This document shows, in pieces, positions 8,594 through 15,635 of a stretch of 39,469 nt of DNA. The stretch lies in NCBI GenBank assembly GCA_025359135.1, contig JANYHJ010000018.1:1-39469 (forward strand), in the 5' to 3' direction. The stretch comes from Gemmatimonadota bacterium. Its GTDB lineage: Bacteria > Gemmatimonadota > Gemmatimonadetes > Gemmatimonadales > Gemmatimonadaceae. The position numbers and the translations under genes were made by a program. The notes below the pieces were generated by a model. The model saw only the letters and a program-made list of their open reading frames with translations. It ran no database searches and had not been told where the DNA came from. Within the stretch, counting starts at the first letter, position 1, and the number at the start of each line of letters is the position of its first letter.

Positions 8594-10267
8594 TCACGAT
8601 TCGTGGACCCAGCGGCCGCCCACCATCGTGCGCTCGATGGGGATGTTGACGATCTCGATCGGCGCCGTCGTGCGCGGATCGCGGCCGAGCACCACGAGGT
8701 CGGCGAGCTTGCCCACAGAGATCGACCCCTTGAGGTGTTCCTCGTACGAGGCGTACGCACCGTTCACCGTGAGCACGTGCAGCGCCTCGGCGAGCGTGAT
8801 GCGCTGGTTCGCGCCCCACACCGTGCCGCGGATGTCGGTGCGCGTCGTCATCGACGTGAGCGCCATCATCGGCTCGAACGGGCCGGGCGGATAGTCGCTG
8901 CCCATCGTGGCCGGAATGCCCGCGTCGAGGAACCAGCGCATGGGGAACATGCGCTCGGTGCGCGCGGCCCCGTACTCGCCCATCTTCTCGCCGTGGAAGT
9001 AGACGTAACTCGCGAACGGCGTGGGGATCGCGCCGAGCGCCTTGATGCGCTTGATGAGCGAGGGTGTGAGCACCGTGCAGTGCTCGAAACGGAAGCGCGG
9101 GTCCTTGCGCGGCATCTCCTTCTGCAGCCGCTCGTAGAGCGTCGTGACGATGTCGATGGCCGCGTCGCCGTTCGAGTGCGTGCCGATCTGCCAGCCCGCC
9201 TTGTGCGCCTTGCTGAAGATGGCCCAGAGGTGCTCGGCGTCGGTGACGAGAATGCCGCGATCGTTGGGACGGCCGATGTATGGTTCGCTCAGCAGCGCGG
9301 TGCGCTCCGAGATCGAGCCGTCGCAGATGCACTTCACGGCGCCGACGCGCACCCACTCGTTGCCGAGCCCGGTGCGCACGCCCGCGGCGATCATCTGGTC
9401 GAGCGATGGCGCGCGGATGTGGCAGTAGACGCGCGTGCCGAGTTCGCCTGCCTCGTGCGCATCCTGATAGGCCAGCAGGTCTTCGGGTGAACCGCCGGCG
9501 TCGGTCACCGAGGTGACGCCGGTGCGCGCGAGGCGACGCGAGATCTCCTTCACGCCCGCCTGTCGATCGGCGCGCGTGTAGGTCGACGGGATGACGCGAT
9601 GGAACATGTCGTTGGCCGTTTCCGCCGCGCGGCCGGACAGCTTGCCCGCGGCGTCCTTCTCGAAGCGCCCGCCCGCAGGGTCCGGTGTCTTCTCGGTGAT
9701 GCCGGCCTTGGCGTAGGCCATCGAGTTCACGTAGCCGGTGTGGCCGCCGCGGTGCACCACGAGGATCGGATGTTCTGTCGTGACCGCATCGAGGTCGGCG
9801 CGCGTGAGGAAGCGGCGCTCCGCCGTCTTGGTGTCGTCGTACTTGAAGCCGAGCACCCACTCGCCTTTGGGCGTCTTCGCGGCGCGCTCGCGCAATGCCG
9901 CCTGGATGGCGCCGACGGAGCGCAGGTCGCAGTCGACCTCGCGCAGGTGCGAGAGCCCGGCGCTGGCCGGATGGTTGTGCGCGTCGATGACGCCGGGAAT
10001 GACGACCTTCATGCCAAGGTCGACGACTTTGGTGCCGGCGCGGGCGAGCGCGCGCATGTCGGCATTGGAACCGATGGCGACGAACCGACCGCCGGCAATC
10101 GCGACCGCCTCGGCTTTCGGCACTGCCGCATCCTGCGTGATGAAGTCGCCGTTGACGAGCACCAGCTCAGGCGTCTCGAACGGTGCGGGGAATCGGGGCT
10201 GACGTGCGAGGTGCGGCAGCGCCGCGACGGCGGCCATCTGTCCCACGAAGGTGCGACGCGTACTCAT
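8594..10267 (-). CDS. Tat-exported amidohydrolase family protein (YtcJ-like)
   Basis: 557 aa. The N-terminus MSTRRTFVGQMAAVAALP has the twin-arginine motif (S/T-RRxFxx) with a short hydrophobic stretch, so folded export with bound metal is likely. Metal-binding motifs of the amidohydrolase superfamily follow in order: IDAHNHP, the GFKYDD block, THSNGDAAID, FEHC and MGSDYPPG. The C-terminal strand returns to the small beta-sandwich (GKLADLVVLGRDP). Length and motifs match the Amidohydro_3/YtcJ group, whose substrates are mostly unknown. It leads a compact group with the creatininase-family and DUF1304 genes. A paralogue with a Sec signal lies at 37563-39293. Confidence 0.93.
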   Translation of the reverse strand: MSTRRTFVGQMAAVAALPHLARQPRFPAPFETPELVLVNGDFITQDAAVPKAEAVAIAGGRFVAIGSNADMRALARAGTKVVDLGMKVVIPGVIDAHNHPASAGLSHLREVDCDLRSVGAIQAALRERAAKTPKGEWVLGFKYDDTKTAERRFLTRADLDAVTTEHPILVVHRGGHTGYVNSMAYAKAGITEKTPDPAGGRFEKDAAGKLSGRAAETANDMFHRVIPSTYTRADRQAGVKEISRRLARTGVTSVTDAGGSPEDLLAYQDAHEAGELGTRVYCHIRAPSLDQMIAAGVRTGLGNEWVRVGAVKCICDGSISERTALLSEPYIGRPNDRGILVTDAEHLWAIFSKAHKAGWQIGTHSNGDAAIDIVTTLYERLQKEMPRKDPRFRFEHCTVLTPSLIKRIKALGAIPTPFASYVYFHGEKMGEYGAARTERMFPMRWFLDAGIPATMGSDYPPGPFEPMMALTSMTTRTDIRGTVWGANQRITLAEALHVLTVNGAYASYEEHLKGSISVGKLADLVVLGRDPRTTAPIEIVNIPIERTMVGGRWVHES

Positions 10268-10344
10268 GCGGTCTGGGCTCCGATGATTCGGTGAGGAGGA
10301 CTGCGCAACGCTGGCGCGCGTGGCCGCGCACGTCAAGCGCGCGC

Positions 10345-11349
10345 CTATGCCGTGCCGAACGAGAGTCCGAGCTGGCGCAGGTACTTGCGGTAGGCGATGG
10401 CCACGCGATCCGACTTGAGGTGCAGCTCCGCCTGCAGGTCGAGCGGCAGCAGCTCGGGGCGCTGTCCCGCGACGATCACGCGATCCTCCTCGAAGATGGC
10501 CGTGATGCGCTGCGTGTACTCGCGCTGCAGCTGGTCGTTGTCGGTGTAGGCGTCGGAGGCGATGATGAACCAGACGGTGCTGTCGAGCTCGTCGTGCGGC
10601 GTGATGGCGAGCATGAGGCCGTGCGATGCGGCCGGCGAGTCGGGGCCCCACCAGCCGGCTGGCACGCGCTTGTGCATGTGCGCGGTGAAGGGGCGCTGCA
10701 CGGTGTACGTGTAGCTCACCTTGCCGCCGCCCCCCGCGCCATGCTGCGTGGGTTGCCACAGATAGACGGGATCCGACACGACGCCGCGCGCGCTCACGTG
10801 CGCCTCGTAGTCGTCCATCTCCGCGTGCGCCTGGTCGCCGAGCACGCCCTCGTGGACGAAAGGGAAGTGTGCGACGTCCAGGAAGTTCTCGACGAGACGC
10901 GGGCCGTGCGCGTCGACGTGCGCGATCGGGTCGCAGACGGCCGTGGCGTAGCCTGCGCGTCCCCATTCGGGGAAGTCAGGTACGTCATGCGCGGGCTCAC
11001 CGAGCGCGACCCAGAGGAGCCCATAGCGTTCCACGACGCGAAAGGTGTGGGCGCGCGCCTTGCAGGGCGGCGCCTGTTCCGGATGCGCCGGCATGTGCAC
11101 GCAGGCGCCGGACGCATCATAGGTCCAGCCGTGATACGGGCAGCGCAGGCAGCCGTCGATGATGGCGCCCGCGGACAGCCGCGCGCCGCGATGGACGCAG
11201 AGGTCGGCCCAGGCGCGATAGCTCCCGTCCGCGTGCCAGAGCACGAGGTCGCGGCCCAGCAGACGTGCGGCGAGGAGTCCGCGCTCGGCGACCTGCGCGG
11301 CGGTCGCAACCGGGTGCCAGTCGTTGACGAGGACGGGGTCGGTGATCAT
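10345..11349 (-). CDS. Rieske [2Fe-2S] non-haem iron oxygenase, terminal oxygenase component
   Basis: 334 aa from the ATG at 11349 (MITDPVLVNDWHPVA). The Rieske cluster ligands are C51-V-H53 and C70-P-Y-H73. The mononuclear iron site is N155-F-L-D158-V-A-H161-F-P-F-V-H166, the usual N-x2-D-x2-H-x4-H arrangement. Size and single-subunit look fit the vanillate O-demethylase/pheophorbide-oxygenase-like branch, which hydroxylates or demethylates aromatic or cyclic substrates using electrons from a separate reductase. No reductase or ferredoxin gene is next to it, so the electron donor must be encoded elsewhere. It is cytoplasmic and monocistronic. Substrate not predictable. Confidence 0.93.
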   Translation of the reverse strand: MITDPVLVNDWHPVATAAQVAERGLLAARLLGRDLVLWHADGSYRAWADLCVHRGARLSAGAIIDGCLRCPYHGWTYDASGACVHMPAHPEQAPPCKARAHTFRVVERYGLLWVALGEPAHDVPDFPEWGRAGYATAVCDPIAHVDAHGPRLVENFLDVAHFPFVHEGVLGDQAHAEMDDYEAHVSARGVVSDPVYLWQPTQHGAGGGGKVSYTYTVQRPFTAHMHKRVPAGWWGPDSPAASHGLMLAITPHDELDSTVWFIIASDAYTDNDQLQREYTQRITAIFEEDRVIVAGQRPELLPLDLQAELHLKSDRVAIAYRKYLRQLGLSFGTA

Positions 11350-11392
11350 CGGGTGGAATAGTGGAGGAGGCGGCCGCGCGGGCACAAGCACA

Positions 11393-11420
11393 AGCAGGTC
11401 CTTCGCTGCGCTCAGGACGA
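11393..11420. repeat. single arm of a dispersed 28-bp palindromic repeat
   Basis: These 28 bases match the right arm of the perfect inverted repeat at 36813-36840 with one mismatch (position 11408). Only one arm is present here, between the Rieske gene start and the ATG at 11462. The sequence type resembles short palindromic intergenic repeats common in GC-rich bacterial genomes. Confidence 0.75.
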
Positions 11421-11461
11421 CGGCAGCGTACTCTTGTGCACCGCCAATCGTGGATGCCGCC

Positions 11462-12688
11462 ATGCGCCTGTTCGCCCGCTTCGTCGCTCCGCTCGTCGCA
11501 CTCCTTCCCTCGGCACTTGTGGCGCAGCACCCGCCGCGCGCGGCCGAAGCCGACGCCTACACGCGTTACGAGCTCCTCGCGCCCGGCTCGGCCAAGTTCA
11601 AGATCATCTACGAGGTGACGGCGGTCGCGCCCGGTGCGACGTCCTACTTCAACCCGATCCGCAAGGGGAGCATCGCGAGCGACGAGAGCGTCTTCGATCG
11701 CGCGTCGGGGAAGCCGCTGCCGTTCGTGGAGGTCGGGGCCGCGGAGGCGCGCGCGGCCGGCGTGCGCAGCACCGACTCGACGCAGCGCTACATCCGCGTG
11801 ACGCTGCCGCGCGCCGTGCCCGCGGACGGTGGCGAGCAGCGCATGCTCATCATCAAGACCTACGAGGACACGTCGAGCTACAAGCAGGCCGGTGACACGA
11901 TCACCTTCTCCCGCCCGCTGGGCATCAAGCGCAACGCGGTCGTGCTCCCTGCGGGCTACGAGATGCTGACGTCGACCTACCCCGCGCAGGTGCTGCAGGA
12001 AGCGGACGGGCGCATCGGCATCACGTTCTGGAACAACACGCCGGCCGAAGCGCCGGTGACGGTGCGCGCGGTGCGGCGCAGCACGGGCGCGCTCGCGGCG
12101 GGGCAGCGCTCGAGCGTGGCGGCTCGGCTCTCCGAGCGTTCGCGGCAGGATCGCGAGATCGTCTACGAGCTGCGGCAGCCCGAGACGCACGCGTTCGACC
12201 TCTATCACGACTACACCGAGTCGCGCGCGGGCGTCGGCACGTACGTGAACGTGGTGCGCACCGGCAGCACTGTTTCCAACCCTGGTGCGCGCAACCTCGA
12301 CACCGGCGAACGGCTCACGTCGGAGACGCTCAAGGGCGACGCCATCACGCGCGCCAGGATCGACATGGGCAACGAGTCACCGGTCACGGCCCAGACCGAG
12401 ATCGTCGTGTTCCGCTTTCCCCCGGTACCGGTGAATGGCTCGACGCGACTCCGCATGAGCGAGACGTACACCGACAGCGCGCGCTACCGGCTCGTCGGTG
12501 ACGAGCTGGTGTGGGACCGCGGCTTCGGTCGGCCGATCAACACCGTCGTGCTCCCGTTCGGCTGGGTGCTCACGAACAGCGCGATCCCGGCGGTGGTGAC
12601 GACGCGCGCGGACGGGCGCGTGCAGCTCGAGTTCGTGAATCCACGGAACGACGAAATCCAGGTGCTGATCACCGCGCGGCGTCGCTGA
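11462..12688 (+). CDS. exported protein with an internal tandem domain duplication, function unknown
   Basis: 408 aa from the ATG at 11462, which opens a clean signal peptide (MRLFARFVAPLVALLPSALVA, cut before Gln22). The protein contains two related beta-rich halves. The first has LIIKTYEDTSSYKQAGDTI...NAVVLPAGYEMLTSTYPAQV...EADGRIGITFWNN. The second has LRMSETYTDSARYRLVGDEL...NTVVLPFGWVLTNSAIPAVV...RADGRVQLEFVN. Matching positions include TY-D, VVLP and ADGR in the same order. I do not recognise a named family. It is presumably periplasmic or surface-exposed. It is transcribed divergently from the Rieske gene and carries the single repeat arm upstream of its start. Confidence 0.85.
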   Translation: MRLFARFVAPLVALLPSALVAQHPPRAAEADAYTRYELLAPGSAKFKIIYEVTAVAPGATSYFNPIRKGSIASDESVFDRASGKPLPFVEVGAAEARAAGVRSTDSTQRYIRVTLPRAVPADGGEQRMLIIKTYEDTSSYKQAGDTITFSRPLGIKRNAVVLPAGYEMLTSTYPAQVLQEADGRIGITFWNNTPAEAPVTVRAVRRSTGALAAGQRSSVAARLSERSRQDREIVYELRQPETHAFDLYHDYTESRAGVGTYVNVVRTGSTVSNPGARNLDTGERLTSETLKGDAITRARIDMGNESPVTAQTEIVVFRFPPVPVNGSTRLRMSETYTDSARYRLVGDELVWDRGFGRPINTVVLPFGWVLTNSAIPAVVTTRADGRVQLEFVNPRNDEIQVLITARRR

Positions 12689-12734
12689 CCGCGCGCGCGC
12701 CTCTGATTCCGCACGTGCGTGATGCCGCGCGCGG
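12689..12734. terminator. candidate structured terminator between convergent genes
   Basis: CCGCGCGC (12689-12696) pairs with GCGCGCGG (12727-12734), enclosing the small palindrome CGCACGTGCG. It directly follows the stop of the duplicated exported protein and faces the converging VOC-SRPBCC gene. No T-tract; weak evidence. The rest of 12735-12811 shows nothing recognisable. Confidence 0.25.
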
Positions 12735-12811
12735 TTGACCCGCACGCCGGCGCAACGCCTCGCTCAGACCGAGAGCCGGTTGTCGTACGGCACGACCTCA
12801 CCCGCTTCCAC

Positions 12812-13591
12812 TTAACGCCGCAGCAACCGCAGGTAGAGCGCCCAGCAGTGCGATGACACGCGGAAGTGCGTGTTCTTCTGCGGCCAGCCCGTGTGCGAGA
12901 AGCGCAGCGTCGTTGCGCCGTGCGATGGGACAAGCTCGAAGCGCACGCGCGAGCGCCGCCAGTCGGCGTCGGACCTGGTCATCGTGAACTCGAAGAGCCG
13001 CGAGAGCTCGCAGGCCGACACGCGCGCTGCCCACTGATACTCCGCGCCGAAGCCGAGCGCGTACTCTGCGCCCAGCGTGGGCGTGCCTTCGCAGGTGAGG
13101 GTCCACCAGCAGTCGAGTCCCGCCGGCGTTGCGATGGCCGCGAAGATGCGCTCGGTCGAAGCGTTGATCGGGAACTCCTGTTCGATCGCGTGCTCGGTGG
13201 GATGTGCGTCGAGATTCTCGATCAGGTCCCAGCGGTTGCCATGGAGGTCCTCGAACACGGCGACCGTGCCGTACGTCTCATGGCGCGGCGGTTCAATGAA
13301 GCGCACGCCGCGGGCGGTGAAGTCGGCGTGGTCGCGCGCGAAGTCATCGGTGTGCAGGAAGAGTCCGACGCGGCCACCGGCGTGCCGTCCGATTGCGGCG
13401 CGTTGCTCATCGTTCGCGGCTCGCGCCAGGAGCAGCTCGCTGCCACCACCCGCAGGACCGACGCGCACCCAGCGCTTGCCATGTTGGCGCGGTGAGTCTT
13501 CGCGCAGGGTGAAGCCGAGCGACGTCGTGAACCACGCGATGGCCGCGTCGTAGTCGGCGACGAGCAGGGCGACGTGTGCGAGGTGAGGCAT
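12812..13591 (-). CDS. VOC (glyoxalase/bleomycin-resistance) - SRPBCC fusion protein
   Basis: 259 aa from the ATG at 13591. Residues about 1-130 are a vicinal oxygen chelate domain: HVALLVADYDAAIAWFTTSLGF at the start and AVFEDLHGNRWDLIE at the end, with the expected beta-alpha-beta-beta-beta modules between. Residues about 135-259 are an SRPBCC/AHSA1-type domain: EFPINASTERIFAAIATPAGLDCWW, then the strands RVRFELVPSHGATTLRFSHTGW. VOC domains bind metal and small molecules or drugs; AHSA1-like domains bind hydrophobic ligands. Joining them in one chain may give a single binding or detoxifying protein. No signal peptide is visible. It is divergent from the APC permease (127 nt between starts). 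Confidence 0.88.
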   Translation of the reverse strand: MPHLAHVALLVADYDAAIAWFTTSLGFTLREDSPRQHGKRWVRVGPAGGGSELLLARAANDEQRAAIGRHAGGRVGLFLHTDDFARDHADFTARGVRFIEPPRHETYGTVAVFEDLHGNRWDLIENLDAHPTEHAIEQEFPINASTERIFAAIATPAGLDCWWTLTCEGTPTLGAEYALGFGAEYQWAARVSACELSRLFEFTMTRSDADWRRSRVRFELVPSHGATTLRFSHTGWPQKNTHFRVSSHCWALYLRLLRR

Positions 13592-13718
13592 GGGAGGACA
13601 GGGTGAGTGGCAGGTCTGCCGCGTCGTCCAAGAGCGAGAGCGGCGACGACGACCGCACGCTAGCGCTTCACCGGTCCCGCTACAACCTTGGGGCTCCCTC
13701 TCCCGACCTTCGAGACAC

Positions 13719-15029
13719 ATGGCCAATCAACTGCCCCGCACCCTTGGCGTCCGCGACGTCGCGGTGATCACCGTCGGCACGGTGATCGGTTCGGGGCTCT
13801 TCCTCACGCCGGGCGGGGTGCTGCGAAACGCCGGTTCCGTCGGCGTCGCGATGACGATCTGGGTCGTGGGCGGGCTGCTCAGCCTGCTGGGCGCGCTCGC
13901 GTATGCGGAGCTCGGGTGCTCGCGCGTGGCCGCGGGCGGACTCTACGCGTACATCCGCGATGCGTTCGGTCCCGCGACCGCGTTCACGTATGGCTGGACG
14001 CTGCTCGTCGTCATCGCGAGTGGCAGCGTGGCCACGCTCGCGGTGGCGGCCGGCGACAACCTCGCCGCCGTGATGCCACTGGGCGACGCGGGCAAGAAGG
14101 TCGTGGCGGTGGCGCTGATTGCGGGGCTCGCGGTCATCAACGTGCGCGGCACGCGCGAGAGCGCGAACGTGCTCGGCCTCGCGACGCTGCTCAAGGTGGC
14201 GACGCTCGTGGTGTTGATCATTGTGCTGCCGATCGTGGGCCACGGACTGGGCGAGGTGACGGCGCCGTGGCCCGCGACCGTCGATGCGCCCGTCGTCTCC
14301 GGTGCGCTGGGCGCGCTGGTGTCGGTGCTCTGGGCGTACGAGGGGTGGCAGTACGCGACCTTCATCGGTGGCGAGGTCGTGGACCCGCAGAAGAACTTTC
14401 CGCGTGGGCTCGTGCTCGGCTCCGTCCTCATCATGGTCATCTACGTGCTGACCAACGTGGGATATCTCGCGGCGCTGGGTCCGACGCGTCTTGCGGCGTC
14501 GAGTGCGGTCGCGTCGGACTCGGTCGGCGCGGCGTTCGGTCCGCTCGCGGCACGACTGATCGCCATCCCGGTGCTCGTGTCAATCGTGAGCGCGGGGCAC
14601 GGCATCATGCTGACGTCGAGCCGCGTCTTCCACGCCATGGGGCAGGACAAGGTCTTCTTCGCGAAGCTGGCCGACGTGCATCCCAAGTACGGAACGCCGG
14701 CCACGAGCATCATCGCGCTCGCCGTGTGGAGCGTGGTGCTCGCGCTCTCGGGCACGTTCAACACGCTGCTCACCTACGTGGTGTTCGTGGGCTGGATCTT
14801 CTACGGGCTGGGCGGCGTCTGCGTGATCATCTTCCGCCGCCGCGAGCCCGATGCCCCGCGCCCGATGAAGGTGCCCGGCTATCCGCTGACGCCGATCCTC
14901 TTCGTGGCCTCGGCGCTCGTGATCGTGATCAACACGATCATCGACAACCCGATGCGCGGACTGATCGGCATCGGCGGCACGCTGCTCGCACTGCCCGTGT
15001 ACGCCTTCTGGCGGCGGCCCGCGCGCTGA
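13719..15029 (+). CDS. APC superfamily amino acid permease
   Basis: 436 aa with about twelve hydrophobic helices. The first helix holds the APC signature VGTVIGSGLFLTPGG, which forms the unwound substrate-binding segment; helix 6 region has LWAYEGWQYATFIGGEV, and FPRGLVLGS follows. Size and motifs fit LAT/YfnA-like amino acid transporters of the inner membrane. The ATG at 13719 starts MANQLPRTLGVRDV, a normal short cytoplasmic N-terminus. It probably imports or exchanges amino acids, consistent with the peptide-degrading neighbourhood; specificity unknown. It is monocistronic and ends at a GC-rich hairpin. Confidence 0.93.
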   Translation: MANQLPRTLGVRDVAVITVGTVIGSGLFLTPGGVLRNAGSVGVAMTIWVVGGLLSLLGALAYAELGCSRVAAGGLYAYIRDAFGPATAFTYGWTLLVVIASGSVATLAVAAGDNLAAVMPLGDAGKKVVAVALIAGLAVINVRGTRESANVLGLATLLKVATLVVLIIVLPIVGHGLGEVTAPWPATVDAPVVSGALGALVSVLWAYEGWQYATFIGGEVVDPQKNFPRGLVLGSVLIMVIYVLTNVGYLAALGPTRLAASSAVASDSVGAAFGPLAARLIAIPVLVSIVSAGHGIMLTSSRVFHAMGQDKVFFAKLADVHPKYGTPATSIIALAVWSVVLALSGTFNTLLTYVVFVGWIFYGLGGVCVIIFRRREPDAPRPMKVPGYPLTPILFVASALVIVINTIIDNPMRGLIGIGGTLLALPVYAFWRRPAR

Positions 15030-15040
15030 CGGCGCGGGCC
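15016..15040. terminator. GC-rich hairpin at the end of the permease gene
   Basis: GGCCCGCGC (15016-15024) and GCGCGGGCC (15032-15040) form a perfect 9-bp stem with a 7-nt loop containing the permease TGA. It lies between convergent genes and could stop transcription from both sides. No T-run is present. Confidence 0.45.
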
Positions 15041-15051
15041 ACGGCCACGCG

Positions 15052-15573
15052 CTAGAACGTGAAGTTGACCAGCGGGAGCACGGGAGCCACGCCGCCCGTC
15101 TTGATGATGTTGATGATGCCGATCTGCAGCCCGCCGTTCACCATCCGCTCCGTGTAGTTGACGAGGCCGAGCTGAAGGCCGTTCCAGCTCTTGGCCGTGT
15201 TCACCCAGCCGAACTGCACGCCCTGGCCGTCGGTTGCGCTCGTGTAGGCGCCGGTCTGGAGTCCGGTGAACCGCTTCTCGGTGATGGCGGCCAGGCCGGA
15301 CTGCCAACCGCTGAAGGTGCCGTCGGTCTTGCTGACGAGCGCCCACTGGATGCCGACGCCGTTGCCGGTGGAGTAGTTGAAGCCGAAGCCGAGGTCGACG
15401 TACTGCACCGACGCGTTCTTCGCGTAGATGAGGTTCAACCGGAGCCCCGACACCGACTGGCCTTCGCCGACGATGGCGGCGGGGGTGAAGAACGAGAGCT
15501 GAACCGGGTTGTCCTGCGCCGCAAGCGGGGCGGCGAGCAGGAACGAAAGAGCGGCGAGCGTGCGAAGGCGCAT
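15052..15573 (-). CDS. LA_2272-type surface repeat-containing exported protein
   Basis: 173 aa with a signal peptide MRLRTLAALSFLLAAPLAA, cut before Gln20. After about residue 40 it is built from degenerate repeats of the form G-x-Q-x-G-x-x-N/x: GVGIQWALVS, GWQSGLAAI, GLQTGAYTS, GVQFGWVNTA, GLQLGLVNYT, GLQIGIINI. It ends in phenylalanine (NFTF), as many outer-membrane beta proteins do. Such repeat proteins are predicted to be beta-helical or beta-barrel surface proteins of unknown role. It stands alone, facing the permease gene, with 62 nt before the S9 peptidase gene. Confidence 0.82.
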   Translation of the reverse strand: MRLRTLAALSFLLAAPLAAQDNPVQLSFFTPAAIVGEGQSVSGLRLNLIYAKNASVQYVDLGFGFNYSTGNGVGIQWALVSKTDGTFSGWQSGLAAITEKRFTGLQTGAYTSATDGQGVQFGWVNTAKSWNGLQLGLVNYTERMVNGGLQIGIINIIKTGGVAPVLPLVNFTF

Positions 15574-15635
15574 GTCGTGATTGGGCTGGAGTCGACGTAC
15601 AGGAGCAATCAACCTATCGAGCGTGTCATCGCATC

